DNA of 57,359 bases from an uncultured Colwellia sp. (GCA_913020705.1 CAJWBY010000009.1:1-57359); one strand, 5' to 3'. Positions 1-8,003 are shown, counted from the first letter of the stretch. Translations and numbers: made by a program. Notes: generated by a model from the letters alone, not told the origin.

Positions 1-722
1 TCATCAAGTAAGTCTTTTTCATATAATGATTTGCCAACATTATGACCATTTGCAGCAATAAATGTATTCGCAATACCGCCACCAACAACAAGCTGGTCAA
101 CAATTTTTGCTAAAGAATCAAGCACAGTAAGTTTGGTTGAAACTTTTGAACCACCCACGATAGCTACTAAAGGTCGAGCAGGGTTATCAAGTGCTTTACC
201 CAATGCTTCTAATTCACCAGACAATAAAGGCCCAGCACAAGCTATAGGTGCAAATTTTGCTACACCATGTGTACTCGCTTGCGCACGATGAGCGGTGCCG
301 AAAGCGTCCATAACAAAAACATCACAAAGCGCGGCTAACTTTTTAGCTAATGCGTCATCATTTTTCTTTTCGCCAACATTAAAACGAATATTTTCAAAAA
401 TAACTAACGAACCGGCTTTCGTATCTACGCCGTCTAAGTAGTCTTTTGATAAATGAACAGGCGCATTAAGTGCCGCTGCTAAATAGTCAGCGACTGGCTT
501 TAAAGAAAACTCTTCGTTGTACTCACCTTCCGTTGGACGACCTAAGTGAGACATGATCATCACTTTTGCACCGGCTTCTAAAGCAAGTTTAATAGTAGGC
601 AAAGCGGCTCTTAATCGAGCATCAGAGGTTATTTTTCCGTCTTTAACAGGTACGTTGAGATCTTCACGGATCAAAACTCTTTGATTGGCTAGCGCCAAGT
701 CGGTCATTTTAATTACTGACAT
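1..722 (-). CDS. pgk: Phosphoglycerate kinase, N-terminal part (cut by window edge)
   Basis: Phosphoglycerate kinase interconverts 1,3-bisphosphoglycerate plus ADP and 3-phosphoglycerate plus ATP in cytoplasmic glycolysis and gluconeogenesis. About 240 residues are visible, starting MSVIKMTDL at 722, followed by the family segments [11 protein letters not shown] (substrate-binding Asp and Asn), [36 protein letters not shown] and VGGSKVSTK. The usual protein is about 390 residues, so the C-terminal nucleotide-binding domain lies off the left edge. A second Met five codons in (MTDL) is the start used in many relatives. The gene follows epd on the same strand with 69 nt between them, the common gammaproteobacterial epd-pgk order, and is probably co-transcribed. 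Identification is by recognised family motifs and is very secure. Confidence 0.97.
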   Translation of the reverse strand, partial: MSVIKMTDLALANQRVLIREDLNVPVKDGKITSDARLRAALPTIKLALEAGAKVMIMSHLGRPTEGEYNEEFSLKPVADYLAAALNAPVHLSKDYLDGVDTKAGSLVIFENIRFNVGEKKNDDALAKKLAALCDVFVMDAFGTAHRAQASTHGVAKFAPIACAGPLLSGELEALGKALDNPARPLVAIVGGSKVSTKLTVLDSLAKIVDQLVVGGGIANTFIAANGHNVGKSLYEKDLLD

Positions 723-791
723 TTGCTGTTTCCTATTCGATAAATTTAAAAATTACGTTTAATGATTTAGTTTGTTTTTTGTTCGTATAAG

Positions 792-1805
792 TTAAGTTGT
801 ATTCGCCATGGCTTTCGCTGTATCGATCATTCGATTTGCAAAACCCCATTCGTTATCACACCACACTAACATTTTTACTAATCGTTTATGGCTTACACGT
901 GTTTGGTTACCATCAACAATACAAGAATGTGGGTCATGATTGAAATCAACTGAAACAAGAGGCTCTTCGGTATAGCCTAAAATTCCTTGTAAACCGTTAT
1001 TTTGTGCTTTGATTATTACTTGGTTTATCGCGTTTATATCAACATCTGTTGATAACGTTAAGGTTAAATCCATCGCGGTTACATTGATGGTTGGCACTCT
1101 AACAGCAATCGCTTCAAAACGTCCGGCAAATTTTGGCAGTATTCTTTCAATACCCATAGCTAACTTAGTATCAACAGGAATTATAGATTGGCTTGCTGCT
1201 CTACTTCTGCGTAAATCAGGGTGATAAGCATCTATAACTTGTTGGTCATGCATGGAAGAATGAATAGTCGTGATGCTTCCGCTTTCGACACCGAACGCTT
1301 CATCAATCACTTTTATCACTGGTACAACGCAATTCGTTGTACATGAACCATTAGAGACTATTTTGTCTTTAGCACTCAGCTGCTGATGATTAATACCATA
1401 AATAATTGTAGCATCTACATCTTGTTCGCCAGGGTATGAATAGAGCACTTTGCTCGCACCTTGGTTTAGATGAATATTACCATCGCGTTGATTGGCAAAT
1501 TTTCCAGTACAATCAAGAACAATATCTACGTTATGCGCTTTCCATGGTAAATCGATAAGTGACTTTTCATGGCTAAGTTTAATCACATCGCCAGCGATAA
1601 CTAATTGGTCATCTATTAATTCAACTGAAAAAGGAAATCGGCCATGTGTCGTGTCGTATTTTAATAAATGTGCGATACCTTTTGGTTCGGCAACTTCATT
1701 AATGGCAACAAGTTTAAGTTGGCTATGATCTGCATTCTCGTATAAAGCACGAGCAACACTTCGGCCAATTCGGCCAAAACCATTGATAGCAATGTTTATA
1801 GACAT
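792..1805 (-). CDS. epd: D-erythrose-4-phosphate dehydrogenase
   Basis: Epd oxidises erythrose 4-phosphate to 4-phosphoerythronate with NAD, the first step of the DXP-dependent pyridoxal 5'-phosphate pathway. The 337-residue protein is a GAPDH-fold enzyme: NAD-binding INGFGRIGR (residues 7-15), catalytic Cys in SNGSCTTNC (usual SNASCTTNC, so one Ala-to-Gly change), and [25 protein letters not shown]. The DLRRSRAAS stretch, [12 protein letters not shown] and [12 protein letters not shown] match Epd rather than glycolytic GapA. It sits between tkt (upstream, whose product is erythrose 4-phosphate) and pgk. A perfect 9-bp hairpin lies in the tkt-epd gap. A glycolytic or gluconeogenic GAPDH (GapB) role cannot be fully excluded from sequence alone, but Epd is the better fit. 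Confidence 0.93.
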   Translation of the reverse strand: MSINIAINGFGRIGRSVARALYENADHSQLKLVAINEVAEPKGIAHLLKYDTTHGRFPFSVELIDDQLVIAGDVIKLSHEKSLIDLPWKAHNVDIVLDCTGKFANQRDGNIHLNQGASKVLYSYPGEQDVDATIIYGINHQQLSAKDKIVSNGSCTTNCVVPVIKVIDEAFGVESGSITTIHSSMHDQQVIDAYHPDLRRSRAASQSIIPVDTKLAMGIERILPKFAGRFEAIAVRVPTINVTAMDLTLTLSTDVDINAINQVIIKAQNNGLQGILGYTEEPLVSVDFNHDPHSCIVDGNQTRVSHKRLVKMLVWCDNEWGFANRMIDTAKAMANTT

Positions 1806-1834
1806 ATATTGAGATTTATCCGAGGTGACAACAT

Positions 1835-1863
1835 CCTCAAACTACCTATTTTGCAGTTTGAGG
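1835..1863 (-). other. Perfect 9-bp inverted repeat between tkt and epd
   Basis: CCTCAAACT at 1835-1843 pairs perfectly with AGTTTGAGG at 1855-1863, with an 11-nt loop. It lies 14 nt past the tkt stop codon. In the direction of transcription no T-run follows the stem, so it is not a standard intrinsic terminator. It could be an mRNA-stabilising or processing hairpin that sets tkt and epd levels apart; that role is inference. Confidence 0.55.
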
Positions 1864-1877
1864 AATTGTATAAAGTT

Positions 1878-3866
1878 CTACAGTTGGTTTACAGTTTTTA
1901 CTACGTTTTCAACAGTGAAACCAAAATGTTCAAGTAAAACGTTACCTGGTGCAGATTCACCAAAAGTTGTCATACCAACAACTGCGCCACCAAAACCAAC
2001 GTATTTATACCAAAAATCAGTATGAGCAGCTTCAATAGCAACACGTTTAATAACGGTTGATGGTAATACTGACTCTTTATATTCGCTTGATTGAACATCA
2101 AAAGTATTGGTTGAAGGCATAGAAACTACGCGGACTTTTTTACCTTGCTCTGTTAATGCTTTTGCTGAATTAAGCGCTAAAGAAACTTCAGAACCCGTCG
2201 CAATTAAAATCACGTCAGCCGTACCTTCACAGTCTTGTAATACGTAAGCACCTTTTGCAATATTTGCTACTTGATCATTATTACGCGCTACGGCAGGTAA
2301 ACCTTGGCGAGAGAATATTAATGACGTTGGGCCAGTTTTACGTTCAATAGCCGATTTCCATGCAACAACAGATTCAGTTGCATCACACGGACGCCATGTA
2401 TCCATATTCGGAGTTGTACGTAAATTCGTTAATTGTTCAACAGGTTGATGCGTTGGACCATCTTCACCTTGACCAATAGAGTCATGGGTATAAACAAAAA
2501 CGTTTTGAATACCCATTAACGCTGACATACGAACCGCGTTACGTGCGTATTCCATAAACATCATGAACGTAGCGCCGTAGTTTATGAAACCACCGTGCAA
2601 TGAAACACCGTTCATAATACCGCTCATACCAAATTCACGAACACCGTAATAGATGTAGTTACCAGCAGGGTCAGTTTCAATGCCTTTAGAGCCTGACCAT
2701 AATGTTAAGTTAGAACCCGCTAAATCGGCAGAACCACCTAATAGCTCAGGTAAGATTGCGCCAAAAGCTTCAATAGTATTTTGCGAAGCTTTACGTGAAG
2801 CAATGCTTTCGCCTTTTTCTTGGCAAGCTTGTATTAATGCATTTGCTTTTTCTTCGAAATCGCTTGGCAAATGACCTTTAATAACACGACGCTCGTATTC
2901 AGCGGCAAGCTCTGGGTGAGCTTCTTGGTATGCAGAGAATTGCTCGTTCCAAGAAACTTGGCTTGATTGACCTCTTTCTTTTTGATCCCAATCAGCGTAA
3001 ACATCAGCAGGAATTTCAAAAGGAGCATGCGGCCAGTTTAATGCTTTACGCGTTGCAGCAATTTCGTCATCACCTAATGGTGCGCCATGACAGTCATGTG
3101 TACCTTCTTTGTTAGGTGAACCAAAACCAATAATAGTTTTACAACAAATCATTGAAGGTTTGTCAGTAACTGATTTGGCTTCAACAATCGCGGCAGCGAT
3201 AGCAGCTGAGTCATGTCCGTCAACACTAATTACATGCCATCCGTATGCTTCAAAACGAGCAGGTGTATCATCAGTAAACCAACCTTCCACGTTTCCATCA
3301 ATTGAAATGCCGTTGTCATCCCAAAAAGCAATTAACTTGCCCAAACCTAAAGTACCAGCTAAAGAACATACTTCATGTGAAATACCTTCCATTAAACAAC
3401 CATCACCTAAGAAACAATAAGTATTGTGATCTACGATGTTGTGGCCTTCACGGTTGAACTGTGCAGCAAGTGTTCTTTCAGCAATAGCCATACCAACAGC
3501 ATTAGAAATACCTGAACCTAATGGGCCTGTTGTTGTTTCAACACCTGGCGTGTAACCATATTCAGGGTGACCAGGTGTCTTAGAATGCAATTGGCGGAAG
3601 TTTTTCAACTCTTCAATCGGTAATTCATAACCCGTTAAATGCAGTAAAGAATAAATAAGCATTGAACCATGACCATTTGACAAAACGAATCTATCGCGGT
3701 CAGCCCAGTTTGGATCTGTTGGATTATGCTTTAAAAAATCACGCCATAATACTTCGGCAATATCTGCCATGCCCATTGGGGCTCCAGGGTGTCCTGATTT
3801 CGCTTTTTGTACGGCATCCATACTTAAAGCTCTAATTGCATTGGCCAATTCTTGACGAGACGGCAT
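1878..3866 (-). CDS. tkt: Transketolase
   Basis: Transketolase is a cytoplasmic thiamine-diphosphate enzyme that moves two-carbon ketol units between sugar phosphates in the non-oxidative pentose phosphate pathway, giving erythrose 4-phosphate among other products. The 662-residue length is standard (about 660). The N-terminal TPP domain has [21 protein letters not shown]-type loop ([16 protein letters not shown]) and the Mg/TPP motif [12 protein letters not shown]. The middle pyrimidine-binding domain has [18 protein letters not shown] and the active-site region [20 protein letters not shown]. The C-terminal domain closes with [10 protein letters not shown]. It is the first gene of the tkt-epd-pgk run. 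A GGAG ribosome-binding site lies before ATG, and a 23-bp palindrome sits 26 nt upstream of the start. Confidence 0.98.
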   Translation of the reverse strand: MPSRQELANAIRALSMDAVQKAKSGHPGAPMGMADIAEVLWRDFLKHNPTDPNWADRDRFVLSNGHGSMLIYSLLHLTGYELPIEELKNFRQLHSKTPGHPEYGYTPGVETTTGPLGSGISNAVGMAIAERTLAAQFNREGHNIVDHNTYCFLGDGCLMEGISHEVCSLAGTLGLGKLIAFWDDNGISIDGNVEGWFTDDTPARFEAYGWHVISVDGHDSAAIAAAIVEAKSVTDKPSMICCKTIIGFGSPNKEGTHDCHGAPLGDDEIAATRKALNWPHAPFEIPADVYADWDQKERGQSSQVSWNEQFSAYQEAHPELAAEYERRVIKGHLPSDFEEKANALIQACQEKGESIASRKASQNTIEAFGAILPELLGGSADLAGSNLTLWSGSKGIETDPAGNYIYYGVREFGMSGIMNGVSLHGGFINYGATFMMFMEYARNAVRMSALMGIQNVFVYTHDSIGQGEDGPTHQPVEQLTNLRTTPNMDTWRPCDATESVVAWKSAIERKTGPTSLIFSRQGLPAVARNNDQVANIAKGAYVLQDCEGTADVILIATGSEVSLALNSAKALTEQGKKVRVVSMPSTNTFDVQSSEYKESVLPSTVIKRVAIEAAHTDFWYKYVGFGGAVVGMTTFGESAPGNVLLEHFGFTVENVVKTVNQL

Positions 3867-4178
3867 ATAAACTCCAAATCTTTATTATATTTATACTTAA
3901 TCAAATTAAGTATATGAAGGTGAAAGTGGCGCTATTTTCGCCTAGACAGTACCTAAACTGCAAACGATATTATCCAAATAAGTGTTTTTTTTAGTATTAG
4001 TTAGATTAAACCGTTCAAAACCTCAGTAATGTTAATTAAATGTAAATGTAGGGAGGTTTTGATTTTAAAGTATAATTTTACTTTTATATTGTTGAATTAT
4101 AGATATTAATCGTATAGATTGGTTGAGTTTTGTACAGATGTAAAAATAACAACAAAAACACCTGACACAGGAACATTT
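3867..4178. other. Intergenic region upstream of tkt
   Basis: This AT-rich divergent region of about 310 nt separates tkt (minus) from the small ORF starting at 4179 (plus). It contains the palindrome at 3892-3914 and a weak ribosome-binding site for the small ORF (AGGAA at about 4169-4173). I could not assign either promoter confidently. Confidence 0.5.
3892..3914. promoter_or_regulatory. 23-bp perfect palindrome upstream of tkt
   Basis: TATACTTAAT (3892-3901), the spacer CAA, then ATTAAGTATA (3905-3914): ten base pairs of perfect dyad symmetry. It lies 26 nt upstream of the tkt start codon. It could be an operator for a dimeric regulator or a hairpin in the tkt 5' leader. No T-run follows, so it is not a terminator. 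The sequence is directly seen; the function is inference. Confidence 0.5.
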
Positions 4179-4322
4179 ATGAACAGGTCATCTCCGAGAG
4201 GAATTAAGCTGACTACAGTAATTTTTGCGGTAATCGTATTAGCTGTTTCAGCAGCATTGAGTAATATCTCAATTGCAGGTGACAAGGACGTTACATTAGA
4301 ACAATCAGTCAATGAGCATTAG
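4179..4322 (+). CDS. Small predicted membrane or secreted protein, 47 residues
   Basis: I do not recognise the family. The ORF starts MNRSSPRGIK, followed by a hydrophobic helix of about 20 residues (LTTVIFAVIVLAVSAALSNI) and a short polar tail rich in Asp and Glu. It could be a single-pass small membrane protein or a signal peptide with a very short mature part. ATG at 4179 is chosen because AGGAA lies six nucleotides upstream; the reading frame extends upstream to 4119 without a better ribosome-binding site. A strong intrinsic terminator follows 18 nt after the stop, which supports a real transcription unit. It lies outside the adjacent mobile element. Confidence 0.45.
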   Translation: MNRSSPRGIKLTTVIFAVIVLAVSAALSNISIAGDKDVTLEQSVNEH

Positions 4323-4340
4323 TCTAATTGTTAAGATTCA

Positions 4341-4369
4341 AAAAAGCCTCGTATTTACGGGGCTTTTTT
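4341..4369 (+). terminator. Intrinsic terminator after the 47-residue ORF
   Basis: AAAAAGCCTCGTA and TACGGGGCTTTTT form a long GC-containing stem with a tiny loop, followed by a T-run. The A-run and T-run flanks make it potentially bidirectional. Confidence 0.8.
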
Positions 4370-4648
4370 ATTTTCAGAATTAATGGTCTTAATTGCGCAT
4401 GATTAGCATGGTATGAATGTTTAATAAACCTGTTTAGAAATCCTAATTTCATAACAGACTAAGGGGATCTTCGTCATTTCAATATTTTTATTTAAAATCG
4501 ATATTAGCAAAAATTGATTTGTTAATTTTATGGACGTCTATTTCAAGAAGAGAATATATTCAAATAGTTTGTATTATATTATGGAGGGGCAGTACAACTT
4601 CATCAGAGGGATTTATTACTGTGAAATAAAGTGTCATCGTTCGTAATC

Positions 4649-4663
4649 TTGGCGTCCCTGAGA
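4649..4663. repeat. Left attachment site core (att)
   Basis: TTGGCGTCCCTGAGA duplicates the 3' end of the tRNA-Arg gene, including the complement of CCA. Eleven or so bases upstream, CGTTCGTAAT (4638-4647) also recurs next to the right copy (9869-9878), so the homologous block is longer than the identical core and differs by a short indel. Confidence 0.85.
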
Positions 4664-4722
4664 GACGTCGTTTAGGCTTGCTAAGTTACTGTTAATTATT
4701 GGTTTGGTGTTTTGTTATTATT

Positions 4723-4750
4723 GGTAGTGTTACTTTGAGTGTTACTATAA
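4723..4750 (+). repeat. Left-end pair of AGTGTTAC boxes (candidate integrase arm sites)
   Basis: Two direct copies of AGTGTTACT occur 12 nt apart. The whole 28-nt block aligns with 9750-9777 at the other end in the same orientation, with 23 of 28 positions identical. Paired short repeats inside both ends are typical of arm-type integrase or excisionase binding sites; the binding role is inference. Confidence 0.6.
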
Positions 4751-5365
4751 TCAAAAGTCATTAATAAAGCTATTTCCAAACATAGCCTTCATTTGAACAT
4801 CTACCATAGGCCAATATTTCTTTTCTAACTCAGTTATCTTATTTCTTTTTTGTTCAAATTTTTTCCACCTCATCCATTTAGGCTTAGGCCAATAATAAAT
4901 ATTTTCAAACATATTGTTTACGTCAGGCCAGTCAAAACCCCATAGCTCTTTTCTTAGCTTTCTAATGCGCCTCATTAACCGCTCGTTTGGTCTTTCACTT
5001 TGGCTGGCGTAATGTAAGCCGATACATTGCCGACAACCATAGGCGTATTTAATAGCGTAAAGGCTTTGTCGCTGTTTTTGGCAGTATGGGCAAGTTATGT
5101 ATAGTTTATTGCTGGCGCTTCGATTATCGTGCTTTAAGGTTATTTTGTGAGGTTTATCGTTTATGGTGAATGTCATCAAACGAACACCACATTCTAATGC
5201 TGTTAATTTAAATTTTTGATGTTCATTACTAAGAAATTCAGTATTAAGTGAGTAGTTACCTAATGGCACTGTTAATAGGTTTTTAAATGTATTGGCAGAT
5301 ATGCGGTGATACTCGCCAGTGTAAGCCCTTGTTTGTGTTCTACCGTAATGATGGCCTTTAGGCAT
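4751..5365 (-). CDS. Unknown element protein with a Cys4 zinc-ribbon-like motif, 204 residues
   Basis: I cannot name a family. Two CxxC pairs, CPYC (92-95) and CRQC (111-114), 15 residues apart, form a likely zinc ribbon in the middle of the protein. It is followed by a strongly basic helical part (RPNERLMRRIRKLRKELW) and several Trp-rich segments (YYWPKPKWMRWKKFEQKRNK). This suggests a nucleic-acid-binding protein. It is the gene nearest the left attachment site, on the same strand as the integrase and 35 nt after the 75-residue ORF, so the two may be co-transcribed. A role in replication, packaging interference or regulation of a helper is possible, but nothing in the sequence decides this. 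Confidence 0.75.
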   Translation of the reverse strand: MPKGHHYGRTQTRAYTGEYHRISANTFKNLLTVPLGNYSLNTEFLSNEHQKFKLTALECGVRLMTFTINDKPHKITLKHDNRSASNKLYITCPYCQKQRQSLYAIKYAYGCRQCIGLHYASQSERPNERLMRRIRKLRKELWGFDWPDVNNMFENIYYWPKPKWMRWKKFEQKRNKITELEKKYWPMVDVQMKAMFGNSFINDF

Positions 5366-5400
5366 TGTTGTTGACTCCGAAAAATTAAAGGGAATATATA

Positions 5401-5628
5401 CTAATCTTCGCCTGATTCTCTTCTAGCTGTCATAACGCCAACTTGCTTAATGGGCGCACAAACAAAAGGCATTAATTTAGTTAAGAAGTTTAATCTTTGA
5501 ATAGGGTCTTTAATTTCAGAAAGTGTTGCTGGTAAGTTGGTTAATTCGTTTTGAATGGCTTGGTTGATTAAATGCCTAATATCGCCAGCCATGTATTTAC
5601 TGGTAGGTGTTTTGTTAGCTGTTGTCAT
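5401..5628 (-). CDS. Unknown small element protein, 75 residues
   Basis: I do not recognise this protein. It has a polar N-terminus, a helical middle (DIRHLINQAIQNELTNLPATLSEI) and a helix around RLNFLTKLMPF, then a basic and acidic tail ending RRESGED. The RLNFLTKLMPF-like segment faintly recalls short DNA-packaging or terminase-small-subunit-like proteins, but the similarity is too weak to annotate. It sits on the minus strand upstream of the zinc-ribbon protein gene, inside the tRNA-Arg element. Start ATG at 5628 has a reasonable AT-rich leader. It is accepted as a gene because of its spacing and strand within the element. Confidence 0.6.
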   Translation of the reverse strand: MTTANKTPTSKYMAGDIRHLINQAIQNELTNLPATLSEIKDPIQRLNFLTKLMPFVCAPIKQVGVMTARRESGED

Positions 5629-6035
5629 GTTAAAAGCCTGACTGTAATAATATTATTACATTGTATCATTTTTATCTTGTACGAAAAACAGGCTTGAACT
5701 TCTACTTTTCTGAGGTGCTGGTTGGTCAAATCAACCTACGGCCATATTTTTACTATCCTCAATTTACAAGAGGGAAATGATGCTTTTACCGAAACCAATA
5801 AAGAGCTTAGTCATAATTGTATTTGATAGGTTTACTCTTTATAGAATAATTGATTATATAGTGTCGATTATCTTTACACTTTCATTGTAAATGCTTTGTA
5901 TTAATATTTTATTTAACCTTATCTGGTTGAAAAATAGTAACTTATTGACTTTGGTATGATTTATGCTGTTAGTTGAACTACAATCACTTGAAATGCCTTT
6001 TCTATTATCAGGTATGTATTATTAAGGAAATTATA
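5629..6035. other. AT-rich intergenic region between element genes and the PEP-CTERM cargo gene
   Basis: About 400 nt of very AT-rich sequence separate the divergent 75-residue ORF (minus) and the PEP-CTERM gene (plus). It must hold both promoters. A TTGACT at 5945-5950 followed by TATG-containing sequence is a poor match to a promoter because the spacing is wrong. AAGGAA at 6024-6029 is the ribosome-binding site for the cargo gene. No convincing further gene was seen. Confidence 0.45.
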
Positions 6036-6590
6036 ATGAATTTAAAAATGTTAAAAGCGGCTGTTGTTGGTTTGGTGTTATCTGTTAGTGGTTTTGCTAA
6101 TGCTGGCTTGATATCAGCATCTGATACTTACAATGAATTCGGTTCTCTAAGCACATCTCAGAATGGTTTTACATGGCAGTTTTCTAACCTACCTCCTGCG
6201 GCGAGTGATTTAACTTTTCTTTTTTCATGGGAGCGGATGGATTTTTCAGCAGGGGAATATATGGACATATTTTTAGAAGGTACACTTCTAGGCCGTATAG
6301 GTGGAGGAACATCTACATCTTGTTTAGCGGCTAATGGCGGATCTTTCAATAGCGATTGTTTCGGCACTATTAATTTCGAAACCCCTTCATTAAATTATTT
6401 AGATGATGGAGTATTGAATTTGGTGGCAAATCAAACTGGGGTTAATAGTAGTGGCGGTGTACATACTGACTCACCATACGGGTTTGTTAGCGCACGTGTA
6501 TCGTATAATGCGGTTCCTGAGCCTTCTACCCTTGCTATCTTCGCATTAGGTATTATGGGCTTAGCAGCTCGTAGATTCAAAAAACAGTAA
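6036..6590 (+). CDS. PEP-CTERM sorting-signal protein (element cargo), 184 residues
   Basis: This is a secreted protein with an exosortase-type sorting tail. The N-terminus is a signal peptide (MNLKMLKAAVVGLVLSVSGF, cleavage likely after FANA at about residue 23). The mature part of about 135 residues is Gly/Ser/Asn-rich with two Cys (in TSTSCLAANG and NSDCFGT). The C-terminus has VPEPS at 160-164, a hydrophobic helix and a basic end (AARRFKKQ), the canonical PEP-CTERM signal. Such proteins are processed by an exosortase and go to the cell surface or matrix; no exosortase is in this window. ATG at 6036 is chosen for its AAGGAA site and because the signal peptide starts there; the frame is open back to 5973. 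It is the only plus-strand gene in the element, flanked by its own terminator. Confidence 0.9.
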   Translation: MNLKMLKAAVVGLVLSVSGFANAGLISASDTYNEFGSLSTSQNGFTWQFSNLPPAASDLTFLFSWERMDFSAGEYMDIFLEGTLLGRIGGGTSTSCLAANGGSFNSDCFGTINFETPSLNYLDDGVLNLVANQTGVNSSGGVHTDSPYGFVSARVSYNAVPEPSTLAIFALGIMGLAARRFKKQ

Positions 6591-6635
6591 CTTAGTCTGT
6601 TTTATACTCTTACATTCAAGTAATGAGTAACAAAT

Positions 6636-6662
6636 AAAGCACCATTGATTGGTGCTTTTTTA
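6636..6662 (+). terminator. Intrinsic terminator after the PEP-CTERM gene
   Basis: AAAGCACCA (6636-6644) and TGGTGCTTT (6650-6658) form a perfect 9-bp stem with a 5-nt loop, followed by T residues. The replication-protein gene on the other strand ends at 6660, so it may serve both convergent genes. Confidence 0.85.
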
Positions 6663-7232
6663 TTGCCTGTCATTTACCTTTATTCGACTCGTTCCATAGT
6701 TTTTAACTTGATCTGGTTTATAGCCTTTCCCTCTAGCTTTAGCCAAGTAAGATATACGCCAGATAGCGTCCTGTATCGACTCGTAATCATCTCTTTTAAC
6801 ATTGTAATAGCAGTTATCAGGAAAGTATTCAGAGCCGTCTAATTGCCGCCATAGCTCTTTTACTTTATTGGTTACTTCATAAGGAAAGTTAACCTTGTGA
6901 CCGTCTATCAATAACGCGTAGTGATAATGTTGCTTCTTGGCTGTTTCTAGTTCTCTACACCACATAAAGCCGATACGTTTAAAGCTGTATTTTCGTTTCA
7001 GCCATTTATGTAATCTGCGATTAAATGCCGTAATAATGCCGTTATTTTCAGTGTATCCATGAACTCTTAGATCAAACCGTATGATGTGAATTTTGCTATG
7101 GTGACTTAACATCGCATCAATCTGGTTAATCATTGCTTTTATGGAGTGCGCAATTAACCCACTTCCTTTCGAGTTTACCCACCAAGTATTGCCGTTTACT
7201 GTTATTGCCTTGTCTTTGGTTATATATGCCAT
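6660..7232 (-). CDS. Inovirus Gp2 / YagK-YfjJ-type replication protein, 190 residues
   Basis: The protein resembles the YagK/YfjJ C-terminal family found in P4-like prophages and related to inovirus Gp2 replication initiators. Visible motifs are IIRFDLRVHGY (residues 50-60), FMWCRELETAKKQHYHYALLID with an HxH core at 102-104 (the metal-binding motif of HUH endonucleases), and RISYLAKARGKG with Tyr162 as a candidate nicking tyrosine. This arrangement suggests rolling-circle-type initiation by single-strand nicking. It is shorter than many relatives. A 300-nt repeat-containing region lies immediately upstream and may be its origin. Family assignment is by pattern recognition; catalytic activity is inferred. 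Confidence 0.75.
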   Translation of the reverse strand: MAYITKDKAITVNGNTWWVNSKGSGLIAHSIKAMINQIDAMLSHHSKIHIIRFDLRVHGYTENNGIITAFNRRLHKWLKRKYSFKRIGFMWCRELETAKKQHYHYALLIDGHKVNFPYEVTNKVKELWRQLDGSEYFPDNCYYNVKRDDYESIQDAIWRISYLAKARGKGYKPDQVKNYGTSRIKVNDRQ

Positions 7233-7533
7233 TAGATAGTTTACTAACTAAGATAACGCTAAAGGATATTATTAATTACCTAGCTCAAAGTAAGTTGTTA
7301 CTTACCTGTCTAAACCCCGTGGCTAAAGCTGGTTTATTACAATCACTATAAATATAGGGGTAACAAACCTATAAATAGCTGTTAATAACAACCAACACTT
7401 ACAGGGTAATACTTAACAGGTTTGTAACTACTAACTATTGAAAAGCTGTTAACTTGGTTATACTCTAGTTGTTGGCTAGTGGTAGGTCGCTAAACTTATT
7501 CCACTAGCCAGTTTTAGATAAGCCGCTTTGAAA
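7233..7533. other. Repeat-bearing intergenic region upstream of the replication gene (candidate origin)
   Basis: This 301-nt gap holds several repeats. GTAAGT/ACTTAC form a 6-bp hairpin at 7290-7305. ACAAACCT (7363-7370) and AGGTTTGT (7418-7425) are inverted copies. AGCTGTTAA occurs twice directly at 7377-7385 and 7444-7452. GGCTAGTGG/CCACTAGCC form an inverted repeat at 7474-7509. Such density next to a replication-initiator-like gene fits an origin or promoter-operator region; the function is inferred. Confidence 0.45.
7474..7509. repeat. Perfect 9-bp inverted repeat within the candidate origin
   Basis: GGCTAGTGG at 7474-7482 pairs with CCACTAGCC at 7501-7509 across an 18-nt loop. It lies 24 nt beyond the stop codon of the 153-residue protein gene and is not followed by a T-run in that direction, so a replication or regulatory hairpin is more likely than a terminator. 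Confidence 0.6.
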
Positions 7534-7995
7534 TTAATCTTTCTTAGCGGTTTTGTTTTTTATACTAGAGTCATTTGCCGCTTCTCCGAACGATAAAACA
7601 GTTTCACGCCAAGCATCAGTTCTTTTAGCTAAAGCAATAGGCTCTCGAACACGCCCTAATTTAGCTTCTTTATACGACTGGTCAGTTAATTGTTTTCTTC
7701 GTTCTTTTCTTGCTTCATTATCAAGGTCAATATTCATAGAATAATGTCGATCATCAAGATCTATATAAACAACTCGATTGGCTTCCTTCCCCCTATGAAT
7801 TAACCAATGATAATTACTGCCGTCTAAAGCCTGTATTTCAGTTCGAAAATCATCACCTAGTAACTCGACAAGTTCTTCTCGATAAATACGCTTCTTCTCA
7901 GCAAAGAGCGCAAGCAATTTAAACCCTTTGGTATTCATTAAAGGAAAGCATTTAGTGGATGCGACGAATACTTCATAGATATTTTTATATTTCAT
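7534..7995 (-). CDS. Unknown element protein, 153 residues, possible winged-helix
   Basis: I do not recognise a named family. The N-terminal half (KGFKLLALFAEKKRIYREELVELLGDD, then DGSNYHWLIHRG) reads like a helix-turn-helix or winged-helix DNA-binding domain. The second half is highly charged (NEARKERRKQLTDQSYKEAK) and ends with a Lys-rich tail. It lies between the AlpA-like regulator (8 nt downstream of that gene's stop) and the replication gene, all on the minus strand, so it is probably in one early transcript with alpA. A role in regulating or helping replication is plausible by position only. Confidence 0.7.
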   Translation of the reverse strand: MKYKNIYEVFVASTKCFPLMNTKGFKLLALFAEKKRIYREELVELLGDDFRTEIQALDGSNYHWLIHRGKEANRVVYIDLDDRHYSMNIDLDNEARKERRKQLTDQSYKEAKLGRVREPIALAKRTDAWRETVLSFGEAANDSSIKNKTAKKD

Positions 7996-8003
7996 GTTGC
8001 CCC

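Larger units (their letters stand above)
4370..4750. other. Non-coding left flank and left end of the integrated element
   Basis: From the terminator to about 4637 I see only AT-rich sequence with no supported gene. The left attachment core (4649-4663) and a pair of arm-type boxes (4723-4750) follow, and the first element gene (minus strand) ends at 4751. The chromosome-element boundary is therefore placed at about 4649. Confidence 0.55.

Noticed and set aside
4578..4640. Very short plus-strand frame beginning MEGQYNFIRG just outside the left att site
   Set aside because: Only about 20 codons, with no conserved feature; more likely random.
7133..7351. 72-codon plus-strand frame at the start of the replication-protein gene
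   Set aside because: It is half antisense to the well-supported Gp2-type gene and half within the repeat-rich intergenic region, with no ribosome-binding site.
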